From JACQFK01 sp964619955 (GTDB lineage Bacteria > Planctomycetota > MHYJ01 > JACPRB01): a DNA stretch of 64,000 bases. Positions 53,300 to 62,227 of the stretch are shown one piece after another. The DNA is taken from the NCBI GenBank assembly GCA_964619955.1, contig CAZUJF010000026.1:1-64000 (forward strand). Reading direction: 5' to 3'. Position numbers and translations under genes: made by a program. The notes under the pieces were generated by a model, which was not told the DNA's origin, did not search any database, and worked only from the letters and a program-made list of their open reading frames with translations. Positions within the stretch are counted from its first letter, which is position 1. Each line of letters opens with the position of its first letter.

Positions 53300-54475
53300 A
53301 TGCACCTGATCGCGCTGCTCCTCCTGCAGGACTGGCCGCAGTTCCGCGGCCCCGAAGGCCAGGGCCACAGCGTCGTGAAGTCCCTGCCGCTGCAATGGTC
53401 CGAGACGTCCGCCAACATCGCCTGGCGCACGCCCCTCGCCGGATTGGGCTGGTCCTCGCCGGTCCATGCGGCGGGGCGGATCTGGCTCACCACCTCGGAG
53501 GGCGGGACGAGTTTCCGCGCGGTCTGCCTGGACGCCGCCACGGGGCGCGAACTCCACAACGTCGAGGTGTTCAAACGCGAAGCCCCGCTGAAGATCCACG
53601 GCAAGAACAGCCATGCCTCCCCGACGCCGGTCCTCGAGGACGGCCGCGTCTACGTGCATTTCGGGACCTACGGCACCGCGTGCCTTTCCGGCGAGGGCAA
53701 GATCCTCTGGAAGACGCAGATCCCCTACGAACATGTGCACGGCCCCGGAGGCTCCCCCGTGGTCCACGCCGGCCTCCTGATCCTGACCTGCGACGGCGGC
53801 GACAGGCAGTTCGTCCTCGCGCTCGACAAGAAGACGGGCGCCGAGCGCTGGAGGGCGCCGCGCCCCGAGAGCACGGGCAAGCGCTTCTCGTTCTGCACCC
53901 CGCTGCTCATCGAGTTCAAGGGCCGGACCCAACTGGTGGACCCCGGCGCCAACGGCGTGACGAGTTACGACCCCGCCACCGGACGGACCCTCTGGGACGT
54001 CCGTTATCCCGGCGGGTACTCCGTCGTCCCGCGTCCCGTCTTCGGCCACGGCCTGGTCTTCGTCGGCACCGGCTATGACAGCCCGACCCTGCTCGCGATC
54101 AAGGCCGACGGCAGCGGGACCACGGCGTGGAAGCTCGTGAAGGGCGCCCCGCTCAACCCCTCGCCCCTGCTGATCGGCGACGAACTCTACCTGGTCAGCG
54201 ACGGCGGCATCGCGAGCTGTCTCGACGCGAAGACGGGGGCGGTCCACTGGCAGGAACGGCTCGGGGGGAACTTCTCGGCCTCGCCGCTTTTCGCCGCGGG
54301 TCGCATCTACGCGCTCGACGAGAACGGTGCCACGACCGTGCTGGAACCCGGGAAGACCTTCAAAAAACTCGGCCGCAACGAGCTGAAGGGGCGAACGCTC
54401 GCGTCCCCCGCCCCGCTCGAAGGAGCGCTGCTGCTCCGCACCGACACGCAGCTCCTGCGGATCAACGCGGAATAG
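53300..54475 (+). CDS. PQQ-like beta-propeller protein
   Basis: 391-residue protein made of eight-bladed-propeller repeats as in PQQ-dependent dehydrogenases and BamB: WPQFRGPEGQG, LGWSSPVHAAGRIWL, VHGPGGSPVVHAGL, GTGYDSPTLLAIKADG and FSASPLFAAGRIYALD. A very short hydrophobic start (MHLIALLLLQD) precedes it. No PQQ disulfide or Ca2+ motif is visible, so catalysis is doubtful and a scaffold role is possible. The upstream in-frame stop at 53276 leaves only the TTG at 53297 or ATG at 53300 as start. Confidence 0.85.
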   Translation: MHLIALLLLQDWPQFRGPEGQGHSVVKSLPLQWSETSANIAWRTPLAGLGWSSPVHAAGRIWLTTSEGGTSFRAVCLDAATGRELHNVEVFKREAPLKIHGKNSHASPTPVLEDGRVYVHFGTYGTACLSGEGKILWKTQIPYEHVHGPGGSPVVHAGLLILTCDGGDRQFVLALDKKTGAERWRAPRPESTGKRFSFCTPLLIEFKGRTQLVDPGANGVTSYDPATGRTLWDVRYPGGYSVVPRPVFGHGLVFVGTGYDSPTLLAIKADGSGTTAWKLVKGAPLNPSPLLIGDELYLVSDGGIASCLDAKTGAVHWQERLGGNFSASPLFAAGRIYALDENGATTVLEPGKTFKKLGRNELKGRTLASPAPLEGALLLRTDTQLLRINAE

Positions 54476-54477
54476 CG

Positions 54478-55500
54478 CTACGCCCGGCTCTTCGCGATGA
54501 GCGCCCGCGCCTTCGCCGGGTTCCGTTTGCACTCGAGCAGCGCGCTCAGCAGCAGCGGCACCACGATCGTCGCGTCGGACTCGATCACGTACATCGGCGT
54601 CTTCTCGGTGAGCTTGTCCCAGGTGATCTTCTCGTTCGGCGTGGCGCCCGAATAGGAGCCGTACGACGTCGTCGAATCCGACACCTGGCAGAAATACGCC
54701 CAGGGCTTCACGGGCTGCTGCAGGTCGTATTTGATCGAGGGGACCACGCAGATCGGGAAATCGCCCGCGATGCCGCCGCCGACCTGGAAGAACCCGACCC
54801 CGGCGCCCTTCGAGAGCTGCCGGTACTGGTCGTAGAACGCCGCCATGTACTCGATGCCCGACTTGACGATGGAGGGCGAACAACCGTCGAGCTTCACGTA
54901 GGACGCGAAGATGTTTCCGAACGTGGAGTCCTCGTGTCCCGGCACGACGATCGGCAGCTTCGCCTTCGCCGCCGCCAGGAGCCAGCATTCCTCCGCGGAC
55001 CCCTCCTGCAGCTTCGGGCCGATCTTCTGGATGAGCTCGTAGAAGTACTCGTGCCAGAAACGCCGTTCCCCGCGCTCCGTCGCGGCCTTCCACATCGGCA
55101 CGATGAACTTCTCGACGGCGCGGAACGCCTCGTCCTCCGGAATGCTCGTGTCGGTGACGCGGCGCATCCGGTCCTTGAGGATCCGGGTGTCGTCCTTCTT
55201 CGTGAAATAGCGGTAGTCCGGGAAATCCTTGTAGCCGTGGTGCGCCACGAGGCGGAAGAGGGATTCCTCGAGATTCGCCCCCGTCACCGAGAGCCCGTGG
55301 ACGAGCCCCGCCCGGATCGCCGGCGCCAGCGTGATGCCGAGCTGCGCGGACGACATCGCTCCCGCGACGGCCCAGAACATCTTTCCGCCGCCTTCGATGT
55401 GCTTCCAATAGCCGAGCAGCGCGTCGCGCGTCGCCCGCGCGTTGAAGTTCTTGTAGTTCTTGAGGATGAACTCGAGGACCGGGAGCGGGGAGGGCTTCAT
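54478..55500 (-). CDS. Deoxyhypusine synthase-like protein
   Basis: 340-residue NAD-dependent enzyme of the deoxyhypusine synthase family. NAD and spermidine contacts: TGANLEESLFRL, VPGHEDSTFGN and VGGGIAGDFPI; the active-site lysine is conserved in SGATPNEKITWDKL. Bacteria lack eIF5A, so these proteins probably make homospermidine or another polyamine conjugate. Start MKPSPLPVLEFIL at 55500. It follows pgm by 69 bases with a possible promoter of its own. Confidence 0.9.
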   Translation of the reverse strand: MKPSPLPVLEFILKNYKNFNARATRDALLGYWKHIEGGGKMFWAVAGAMSSAQLGITLAPAIRAGLVHGLSVTGANLEESLFRLVAHHGYKDFPDYRYFTKKDDTRILKDRMRRVTDTSIPEDEAFRAVEKFIVPMWKAATERGERRFWHEYFYELIQKIGPKLQEGSAEECWLLAAAKAKLPIVVPGHEDSTFGNIFASYVKLDGCSPSIVKSGIEYMAAFYDQYRQLSKGAGVGFFQVGGGIAGDFPICVVPSIKYDLQQPVKPWAYFCQVSDSTTSYGSYSGATPNEKITWDKLTEKTPMYVIESDATIVVPLLLSALLECKRNPAKARALIAKSRA

Positions 55501-55537
55501 GCGATTCTCTCTTAAAAGTCGGCCCGACAGAGCGGGC

Positions 55538-55565
55538 AGGATAGCAGATTTGCCGCGCAATCCAA
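55538..55565 (-). promoter_or_regulatory. Possible promoter of deoxyhypusine synthase-like gene
   Basis: Minus strand TTGGAT (55565-55560), 16-base spacer, TATCCT (55543-55538). The leader contains a small GCCCG/CGGGC hairpin (55522-55537) and an AAGAGAG before the ATG. Confidence 0.4.
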
Positions 55566-55569
55566 CGAC

Positions 55570-57213
55570 TCAGACGGCCAGCGCGGCGGATACGATGACC
55601 TTCGCCTCCTCGACGATGCGGGCCAGATGCCCCGCATCCTTCAGGCTTTCCGCGTAGATCTTGTACACGTCCTCGGTGCCCGACGGCCGCGCGGCGAACC
55701 AGCCGTGCTCGGTCACGACCTTCAAGCCCCCGATGGACGCCCCGTTCCCCGGGGCCTTCGTGAGTCTTGCGAGGATCTTCTCCCCCGCCAGGTCGACGGC
55801 TTTCACCGACTCCGGAGAGAGCCTCCCGAGCGCCGCCTTCTGGGCCGGCGTCGCCGCGGCGTCGATGCGCGTGTAGTACGGCATGCCGAAGCGCCCGGCG
55901 AGGTCCTTGAAATGCAGGCCGGGGTCGCGACCCGTCTTCGCCGTGATCTCCGCCGCCAGCAGCCCGAGCAGGATCCCGTCCTTGTCCGTGCTCCAGGGGC
56001 CGCCGTCGAAACGCAGGAAGCTCGCGCCCGCGCTCTCCTCTCCGCCGAACCCGATCGAGCCGTCGAGCAGGCCGCCGACGAACCACTTGAATCCGACGGG
56101 GACCTCCACCAGCCTCCGTCCCAGCGAATCCGCCACGCGATCGATGAGGCTGCTGGACACGAGCGTCTTGCCGATGCCCGCGTCCTTCCTCCAGCCGCCG
56201 CGCGTCGAGTAGAGGTACTGGATCGCCACCGCCAGGAAATGATTGGGGTTCATCAGCCCCGAGCCCGGCGTGACGATGCCGTGGCGGTCCGCGTCGGCGT
56301 CGTTCCCGAACGCGATGTCGAAGCGGTCCTTCAGGCCGACCAGCTTCGCCATCGCGTGCGGGCTGGAGCAGTCCATGCGGATCTGCCCGTCGTGGTCCAG
56401 GGTCATGAACCCGAACTGAGGATCCACCGAGGGATTGGTCACCTCGAGGTCGAGGCGGTGCCGGTCGCGAATGGCCGCCCAGTACGCGAGGCTCGCGCCG
56501 CCGAGCGGATCCGCCCCGAGGCGCAGCTTCGAGCCGCGGATCGCGTCGAGATCGATCGCCTGCCCCAGCGCGTCCACATACGGCGCGACGAAATCGTGCG
56601 CCTTCGTGGCGGGCGCCTTCAGCGCCCGCTCGTACGGCATCCGAAGCACGCCCTTCAAGCCGCCGGCCAGCAGCTGGTTCGCCCGGTCCTGGACGACCTT
56701 CGTCACGTCCACGTCCGCAGGGCCCCCGTGGGGCGGGTTGTACTTGAACCCGCCGTCCTTCGGCGGATTGTGCGACGGCGTGATGACGATGCCGTCCGCC
56801 AGGCCCGAGCTGCGGCCCCGGTTGTGGGAAAGGATCGCGAACGAAATCCCCGGCGTCGGCGTAAACCCGCCGTCCTTCTGGTAATGGACCGCCGCGCCGT
56901 GCGCCGCCAGCACCTCGAGCGCCGTCCGCTGCGCCGGCTCCGACACCGCATGGGTGTCCATGCCCAGAAAGAGCGGGCCGGAGATCCCCTTGGACGCGCG
57001 GTATTCGCAGATCGCCTGCGTCATCGCCAGGATGTGCGCCTCGTTGAAGGATCCGTTCAGCGGGCTTCCCCGGTGGCCGCTGGTCCCGAAGCTCACGCGC
57101 TGCGAGGGATCGGCGGGATCCGGCGTGCGCTCCGCGTAGTCCCGGAGCAGGCGAGGAACGTCGACGAGCACGGCGGCCGGCGCGGGTTTCCCCGCGAGGG
57201 GGTGAAGGGCCAT
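55570..57213 (-). CDS. pgm: Phosphoglucomutase (alpha-D-glucose)
   Basis: 547-residue alpha-D-phosphohexomutase that interconverts glucose 1- and 6-phosphate. N-terminal VSFGTSGHRGSPLNGSF, catalytic serine in VITPSHNPPKDGG, metal loop GNDADADRHG, sugar-binding GGEESAGASFLRFDG and phosphate-binding RPSGTEDVYKIYAES are intact. Start at the ATG at 57213 with GGAGG four bases upstream. It supplies glucose 1-phosphate for the glgC product encoded elsewhere in the window. Confidence 0.96.
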   Translation of the reverse strand: MALHPLAGKPAPAAVLVDVPRLLRDYAERTPDPADPSQRVSFGTSGHRGSPLNGSFNEAHILAMTQAICEYRASKGISGPLFLGMDTHAVSEPAQRTALEVLAAHGAAVHYQKDGGFTPTPGISFAILSHNRGRSSGLADGIVITPSHNPPKDGGFKYNPPHGGPADVDVTKVVQDRANQLLAGGLKGVLRMPYERALKAPATKAHDFVAPYVDALGQAIDLDAIRGSKLRLGADPLGGASLAYWAAIRDRHRLDLEVTNPSVDPQFGFMTLDHDGQIRMDCSSPHAMAKLVGLKDRFDIAFGNDADADRHGIVTPGSGLMNPNHFLAVAIQYLYSTRGGWRKDAGIGKTLVSSSLIDRVADSLGRRLVEVPVGFKWFVGGLLDGSIGFGGEESAGASFLRFDGGPWSTDKDGILLGLLAAEITAKTGRDPGLHFKDLAGRFGMPYYTRIDAAATPAQKAALGRLSPESVKAVDLAGEKILARLTKAPGNGASIGGLKVVTEHGWFAARPSGTEDVYKIYAESLKDAGHLARIVEEAKVIVSAALAV

Positions 57214-57223
57214 GAATCCTCCG

Positions 57224-58588
57224 CTAATGCAGCCCCGCGGCTCGAAAAGCCTCGTCCAGGGTGGACACGGCGACGATCTCGATCCCGTCGGCCTTCCCCA
57301 GCGATTTCGCATTGTCCTTCGGGACGACGGCCCGCACGAACCCCATGCGCTTCGCCTCCGCGACCCGGGCCGGCGCCTGCGTCACGCCGCGCACCTCGCC
57401 GGTGAGGCCGACCTCCCCCATCACCAGGGTGCGGTCGCGGACCGGACGGTCGACCATGCTGGACGCCAGGGCGCACGCGATGCCGAGGTCGGCCGCGGGC
57501 TCGTCCACCTGGACGCCGCCCACCGCGTTGACGAAGACGTCCTGGTTGGCGGTCTTGAAGCTGAGGCGCCGCGAGAGCACCGCCAGGATCAGCATCATGC
57601 GGTCGCGGTCCACCCCGCTGACGCGCCGGGACACGTTCTCCGGATGGGCGCTTTCGGTCGTCAGCGCCTGGATCTCGATCAGCAGCGTCCGGGACCCGAT
57701 GAAGCTGGGCACGACGACGCAGCCCTCCCTCGCCCCGTGCTCGCGGGCCATGAAGAGCTCGCTCGGATTGGCGACTTCCGCGAGCCCCTCGTTCACCATC
57801 TCGAAGATCCCGATCTCGTTCGTCGACCCGAAGCGGTTCTTGACGCCCCTCAGCAGCCGGAAGGTCTGGAAGCGGTCGCCCTCGAAATAGAAGACGGCGT
57901 CGACGACGTGTTCGAGCGTCCGGGGCCCCGCGATGGACCCGTCCTTCGTCACGTGCCCGACGATGAAGAGCGCGATCCCCAGCCGCTTGGAGAGGAACGT
58001 CAGTTCCGCGGAGCATTCGCGCACCTGGGTCACGGTCCCGGGGGCGCTGGGGATCTCCGGCCGGTAGATCATCTGGATGGAGTCCATGACGGCGAACGCC
58101 GGGCGCAGCTCCTCCAGGTACTTCCGGATCACGGAGAGGTTGGTCTCGCTGACGACGAAGAGATTCGGGGAGTCGACGCCCAGGCGGTCGGCGCGGAGTT
58201 TCGTCTGGATGACGGACTCCTCGGACGAGATGTAGAGGACCTTGCGGCCCGACTGGGCGATGCGCTGGCAGACCTGGAGGATCAGGGTCGACTTGCCGAT
58301 GCCGGGATCGCCGCCGATCAGCGCGACCGATCCGTTGACGATGCCGCCGCCGAGCACGCGGTCGAACTCCCCGATGCCCACGACGATGCGCGGCCGGTCC
58401 TCGGCCTTGACCTCGTCGATGGGGACCGGCTTGTCCTCGGAGAGCACGGGCCGCCGGGAGCCCTCCTCGGGGCGCACGGCCTCCTCGACGAGGGTGTTGA
58501 ACTCCCCGCATTCCGGGCACTTCCCCATCCATTTCGGGGCGCGTCCGCCGCAGCTCTGGCAGACGAACTCGGTGCGGGCCTTGACCAT
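57224..58588 (-). CDS. radA: DNA repair protein RadA
   Basis: 454-residue RecA-like branch-migration helicase. N-terminal zinc finger CQSCGGRAPKWMGKCPEC, Walker A GGDPGIGKST, the RadA motif KNRFGSTNEIGIFEM and the C-terminal Lon-protease-like domain (AVGGVQVDEPAADLGIACAL) are all present. Start at 58588. It follows the TPR gene by 52 bases and is followed by pgm after ten bases. Confidence 0.96.
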   Translation of the reverse strand: MVKARTEFVCQSCGGRAPKWMGKCPECGEFNTLVEEAVRPEEGSRRPVLSEDKPVPIDEVKAEDRPRIVVGIGEFDRVLGGGIVNGSVALIGGDPGIGKSTLILQVCQRIAQSGRKVLYISSEESVIQTKLRADRLGVDSPNLFVVSETNLSVIRKYLEELRPAFAVMDSIQMIYRPEIPSAPGTVTQVRECSAELTFLSKRLGIALFIVGHVTKDGSIAGPRTLEHVVDAVFYFEGDRFQTFRLLRGVKNRFGSTNEIGIFEMVNEGLAEVANPSELFMAREHGAREGCVVVPSFIGSRTLLIEIQALTTESAHPENVSRRVSGVDRDRMMLILAVLSRRLSFKTANQDVFVNAVGGVQVDEPAADLGIACALASSMVDRPVRDRTLVMGEVGLTGEVRGVTQAPARVAEAKRMGFVRAVVPKDNAKSLGKADGIEIVAVSTLDEAFRAAGLH

Positions 58589-58593
58589 GCGGG

Positions 58594-58622
58594 CAGAATC
58601 TGGTTTTCCCGGCGTGGAGTCA
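58594..58622 (-). promoter_or_regulatory. Weak promoter candidate of radA
   Basis: Minus strand TTGACT (58622-58617), 17-base spacer, GATTCT (58599-58594), five bases to the ATG. The -35 is good, the -10 is poor; spacing fits the leaderless pattern seen in other genes. Confidence 0.35.
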
Positions 58623-58640
58623 ACGACTTCCTGCCCCGGC

Positions 58641-59099
58641 TCAGGGGCTCTTCTTGCCGCCCTGCCGCTTGCCCCATTTCTTGTCGAGCAGGCGGCGGAA
58701 GCGCCGGTCGCGCCGCACGTTCTCGAGATCGGGGTCCTTCAGCAGATGGCGGTAGTCGTTGTAGCCGAGATCGAAGGCTCGGTGCAGGGCCTCGAACGCG
58801 GCGTCGACGTTGCGAAGATTGGAATAGCTGCAGGCCAGGTTGTAGTAGGCCACGGGGTCCTTCGGCCTGAGGTTCGCCAGGCGGAGGTCCGCATCCAGGG
58901 CCTCCTGGTGCCGCCCCGCCCGCGTGAGCGCCTGGCCCAGCATCTCGAACGCGCGCGCATTCCGGGGATCCGCCCCGATCACCGCCTGCGACAGGCCGAT
59001 TTCGAACGCATCCAGCAGCGGTCGGGCCTCCTTCTCGGGCACGTCGATGCCGTGGCTGCACTTCTTCCGTTCTTGTTTGGACATGGCGTCTGCGTTCAT
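58641..59099 (-). CDS. Small TPR protein
   Basis: 152-residue soluble protein with about two tetratricopeptide repeats (ARAFEMLGQALTRAGRHQEA and AYYNLACSYSNLRNVDAAFEA), followed by YNDYRHLLKDPDLENVRRDR, a motif frequent after TPRs in Planctomycetota proteins, and a basic tail. The ATG at 59099 overlaps the rdgB stop (ATGA); ATG 59084 is an alternative. Probably a protein-interaction module; no partner known. Confidence 0.8.
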   Translation of the reverse strand: MNADAMSKQERKKCSHGIDVPEKEARPLLDAFEIGLSQAVIGADPRNARAFEMLGQALTRAGRHQEALDADLRLANLRPKDPVAYYNLACSYSNLRNVDAAFEALHRAFDLGYNDYRHLLKDPDLENVRRDRRFRRLLDKKWGKRQGGKKSP

Positions 59100-59692
59100 C
59101 TTAAACCGTCCAGGGCCCGAGTCAAGGGAGTCCGCAACGCCCGGAGCGCCTGCCCCCGGTGCGAAAGGGCGTGCTTCTGCCCGGCCGTGAGTTCCGCCAT
59201 CGTGCAGCCGTGCTCCGGCACCCCGAACAGCGGATCGTAGCCGAAGCCCCCGGTCCCGCGCCGCTCGAAGCCGATCAGTCCTTCGCAGACGCCCGAAGCC
59301 TCCGCCCTCACGCGGCCCCCGGGGTCGGCGACGACCACGACCGCCCGATACCGCGCAGTGCGCGCCGCCGCCGGCACCCCGGCGAGTTCCGCCAGCAGCT
59401 TGTCGTTGTTGGCCTCGTCGCCGCCGCCGGACCAGCGGGCCGAGCGGATGCCCGGAGCCCCGCCGAGCGCGTCGACTTCCAGCCCGGAATCGTCGGCCAG
59501 CGCCCAGCGCCCCGTGAAGCGGGCGATCTCGACGGCCTTCTTGCGGGCGTTCTCCGAGAACGAGGCTCCATCCTCGACCACCTCCGGAAGCTCCGGGATC
59601 TCGAGGATGTCGACGGGCAGGTCGGAGTAGATCTCGCGGATCTCGCGGATCTTGCCCTTGTTCTTCGAGGCGATGACGATCTCGAGGCCCAT
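59096..59692 (-). CDS. rdgB: Non-canonical purine NTP pyrophosphatase (RdgB/HAM1)
   Basis: 198-residue house-cleaning enzyme that hydrolyses dITP and XTP. IVIASKNKGKIREIREI, the ADDSGLEVDALGG motif, GFGYDPLFGVPEHG and SHRGQALRALR are typical. It lies 11 bases after the aminotransferase stop and overlaps the TPR gene by four bases. Confidence 0.95.
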   Translation of the reverse strand: MGLEIVIASKNKGKIREIREIYSDLPVDILEIPELPEVVEDGASFSENARKKAVEIARFTGRWALADDSGLEVDALGGAPGIRSARWSGGGDEANNDKLLAELAGVPAAARTARYRAVVVVADPGGRVRAEASGVCEGLIGFERRGTGGFGYDPLFGVPEHGCTMAELTAGQKHALSHRGQALRALRTPLTRALDGLR

Positions 59693-59703
59693 CGCCCGGC
59701 GCC

Positions 59704-60864
59704 CTAGAGCTTGATCGCGGCCAGGCGCTTCACGGCCTCCCGGAGGCGCTCCTCGGTGACGGTGAGGGCGACGCGCATGTAGCCCTCGGCCGCCGCGCCG
59801 AACCCGGAGCCGGGCAGCATGATCACGCCCGCCTCGAGCGCGGCCTCGGCGAACTGCATCGAGGTCAGGCCCTTCTTCGGCACCGGATACCAGATGTAGA
59901 GCCCGGCCTTGGGGGCGGACACGTCCCATCCGAGTTTGCGCGTGCCCTCCACGAAAATGTCGCGGCGGCGGCGGTACATCTCGCGGATCTTCGCCATGTC
60001 GCCCGTGCCCTCGGTGAGCACCTTCGCGACGGCCTTCTGGAACCCCATGAACTGGCCGCTGTCGCAATTGGCCTTGAACGACCGCATCGTCTCCACGACG
60101 TCCGCGTTGCCGCAGACCCAGGCCATGCGCCAGCCCGCCATCGAGAACGTCTTCGTCATGGAATGCACCGCGACGCCGACCTCCCGCGCGCCGGGCACCT
60201 CGAGGAAGCTCGCGGGGGCCTCCTCGTAGTAGAGCTCCGCGTAGGCCTCGTCCGAGACGACGAGCGTCCCCCAGCGTTTCGAGAACGCGACGCACTTCGC
60301 GTAGAAGTCCTTCGTCGCGGTGGCTCCCGTGGGGTTGTTCGGATAGTTGACGTAGAGGATCTTCGCCTTTTTCGCGACGTCCGCGGGGATGGCGTCCAGG
60401 TCGGGCAGGAAGCCGTTCTCCTTGCGCAGCGGCATCACGTGCGGCTCGCACATCGCGAAGATGGTTCCCGAGCGGTACGGGGGATAGCCGGGCTCCGGGC
60501 AAAGCACCACGTCCCCGGGATTCGTGAGCGCCAGCGGCATGTGCGCGATCAGCTCCTTGGAGCCGATGCCCAGGCAGATCTCGCGGTTCTCGAGCGCCAC
60601 GCCGTAGCGCTTCTTCATGAAGGCGCCGACGGCGCTGCGGAACTCGTCCACGCCCTGCGAGGAGGAGTATTGGTGCACGCCCTCGTCCCCGAGGTGCGCG
60701 ACCATCGTGTCGAGCAGGAGCTTCGGCGGCGGCTGGTCGGGGTCGCCGATGCCGAGGTTGACGATGTCCTTGCCCTGTTTCTCGAGCACGGCGCGCTTGC
60801 GCTCGAACTCGGCGAAAAGATAGGGCGGAAGGCGGTCGAGCCGCTGGCTGCGGGCGAAGGGCAT
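59704..60864 (-). CDS. dapL: LL-diaminopimelate aminotransferase-like protein
   Basis: 386-residue fold-type I PLP aminotransferase. IVNLGIGDPDQPPPKLLLD near the N-terminus, YVNYPNNPTGATATKDFY, the PLP lysine in SMTKTFSMAGWRMAW and the C-terminal VALTVTEERLREAV are shared with LL-diaminopimelate aminotransferases (DapL), which replace DapC/D/E in lysine and peptidoglycan precursor synthesis and are used by PVC bacteria and Chlamydiae. An aspartate/alanine aminotransferase is the alternative. GGGGG lies five bases before the ATG. Confidence 0.85.
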   Translation of the reverse strand: MPFARSQRLDRLPPYLFAEFERKRAVLEKQGKDIVNLGIGDPDQPPPKLLLDTMVAHLGDEGVHQYSSSQGVDEFRSAVGAFMKKRYGVALENREICLGIGSKELIAHMPLALTNPGDVVLCPEPGYPPYRSGTIFAMCEPHVMPLRKENGFLPDLDAIPADVAKKAKILYVNYPNNPTGATATKDFYAKCVAFSKRWGTLVVSDEAYAELYYEEAPASFLEVPGAREVGVAVHSMTKTFSMAGWRMAWVCGNADVVETMRSFKANCDSGQFMGFQKAVAKVLTEGTGDMAKIREMYRRRRDIFVEGTRKLGWDVSAPKAGLYIWYPVPKKGLTSMQFAEAALEAGVIMLPGSGFGAAAEGYMRVALTVTEERLREAVKRLAAIKL

Positions 60865-60915
60865 AAAATCCCCCTGATGGAAATTCCGGGTTCGGACCCG
60901 CCTGGAAACGCCGGC

Positions 60916-61314
60916 CTAGCGCTTCGAGAACTGAACGCCGCGGCGGGCGCCACGAAGGCCGTACTTCTTGCGTTCCTTCATGCGCGGATCGCGGGTCAGC
61001 AGTCCCTGCGCGCGGAGGATGGACTCCAGCGCGGGCTCGATCTTGAAGAGGGCCCGGGAAAGGCCCAGCTTCATGGCTCCGGCCTGGCCGCCGACCCCGC
61101 CTCCGGACGCGTTGACCAGGATGTCGTAGCGGCCGAAGGCCTTGGTGGCGTTCAGGGGGGCGAGGGCCGACTGGCGGTCGTCCTCGGTCACGAAATATTT
61201 CTCGAAGGGGCGCTTGTTGACGGTGATGACGCCGGTCCCGCGGGAAAGCCGCACCCGGGCGACGGAGGATTTACGACGGCCCGTGCCCCAGATGTATTCC
61301 TTCAGCTCCGCCAT
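60916..61314 (-). CDS. rpsI: 30S ribosomal protein S9
   Basis: 132-residue S9. GTGRRKSSVARVRLSRGTG, the Gly-rich GGGVGGQAGAMKLGLSRAL and the tail GLRGARRGVQFSKR, whose C-terminal Lys-Arg reaches the P-site tRNA, are present. Its ATG shares one base with the rplM stop (TAATG). Confidence 0.98.
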   Translation of the reverse strand: MAELKEYIWGTGRRKSSVARVRLSRGTGVITVNKRPFEKYFVTEDDRQSALAPLNATKAFGRYDILVNASGGGVGGQAGAMKLGLSRALFKIEPALESILRAQGLLTRDPRMKERKKYGLRGARRGVQFSKR

Positions 61315-61751
61315 TACTTGATCTCCAGCGCCTTGGGCTGTTGAGCCTGATGCGGATGCTCGACGCCCTTGTAGACCTTCAATTTGTTGATCTGCTGACG
61401 TCCCAGCGTCCCGCGCGGCAGCATGTCGAGCACCGCGTGCCGGATGACTTCCTCCGGCCGGCGGGAAAGCTCGTCCATGTAGGCGACCTCTTTCTGGCCG
61501 CCCGGGTAGCGCGAGAAGCGCTTGTAGACCTTCTTCTCCGCCTTCTTCCCCGAGAGCTTGATCTTGCCGGCGTTCAGCACGACGACGAAATCACCGGTGT
61601 CGAGGAAGGGCGTGTAGGTGGGCTTGTGCTTGCCCATCAGCACCATGGCGACCCGTGTGGCCAGCCTGCCGAGGATGCGGTCCTTCGCATCGACGACGAA
61701 CCAGTCCTGCTTGAGAGTCTTGGAACTCTCGACGAATGACTTTTGTTTCAT
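61314..61751 (-). CDS. rplM: 50S ribosomal protein L13
   Basis: 145-residue L13. WFVVDAKDRILGRLATRVA, YTPFLDTGDFVVVLNA and AVLDMLPRGTLGRQQINKL match the family. Start placed at ATG 61751 (MKQKSFVESSK), which fits family length; ATG 61760 is closer to the predicted transcription start. First gene of the rplM-rpsI operon, which may continue into dapL-rdgB. Confidence 0.97.
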   Translation of the reverse strand: MKQKSFVESSKTLKQDWFVVDAKDRILGRLATRVAMVLMGKHKPTYTPFLDTGDFVVVLNAGKIKLSGKKAEKKVYKRFSRYPGGQKEVAYMDELSRRPEEVIRHAVLDMLPRGTLGRQQINKLKVYKGVEHPHQAQQPKALEIK

Positions 61752-61771
61752 GCCTCTCATGGAGGGGGGTG

Positions 61772-61800
61772 AATATAGGGAGCGGAGCTGCGCTTGTCAA
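61772..61800 (-). promoter_or_regulatory. Consensus-like promoter of rplM-rpsI
   Basis: Minus strand TTGACA (61800-61795), 17-base spacer, TATATT (61777-61772). The leader is 5-14 bases depending on the ATG used and consists of CCCCCCTCC, the opposite of a Shine-Dalgarno. Confidence 0.8.
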
Positions 61801-61819
61801 GCGATTTTCCGTACGGCGC

Positions 61820-62221
61820 TCACTCTTCGCGCAGGACTTCCCTCACCCACACGACGAGGGCCAGCGCCAGCAGGAGGATGCCCACGCCGCCCGGCAGCCA
61901 CGCCTGGGTGGCGATGCCGACCGCGGCCCAGACCGCGCCGCAGCCGCCGAGCGCCAGGGCGGCCACCTCGTTCCGGAATTCCACCAGCGGCGGCGGAGCT
62001 TTCGGATTCAGCGGCGGCCGCGCCGGCGGCCGCGGGATCGCCGCCTCGAGCGGCGCCGCGTTCAGGACCGGCGGGGGCGGCGCGGGAGGCGCGACGGGGG
62101 TTTCCGCAGCGGCCGGCAGGGGCGCCGGAGGCGGGGCCGGGCTTTCGGGGACGGTCGACGCCCCGACGATCTCATCGAGCAGCTTCTGCTTGTCGATGCC
62201 GGCGTCATGTTCGTCGGCCAC
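61820..62221 (-). CDS. Pro/Ala-rich membrane protein
   Basis: 133-residue protein of unknown function. A short acidic start (ADEHDAGIDKQKLLDEIVGA) is followed by about 60 residues of Pro/Ala-rich linker and two C-terminal transmembrane helices (about 86-104 and 110-127; GGVGILLLALALVVWV). The start is GTG at 62221, six bases after TATACT, another leaderless case. It is downstream of, and on the same strand as, the HEAT-repeat lipoprotein. Confidence 0.6.
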   Translation of the reverse strand: MADEHDAGIDKQKLLDEIVGASTVPESPAPPPAPLPAAAETPVAPPAPPPPVLNAAPLEAAIPRPPARPPLNPKAPPPLVEFRNEVAALALGGCGAVWAAVGIATQAWLPGGVGILLLALALVVWVREVLREE

Positions 62222-62227
62222 GGCCCA

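Noticed and set aside
53264..56086. Long minus-strand open frame (over 900 codons) across the propeller gene, the deoxyhypusine synthase-like gene and part of pgm
   Set aside because: Composition is Arg/Gly/Ala shadow-like and it crosses convincing genes on both strands; true frames there carry catalytic motifs.
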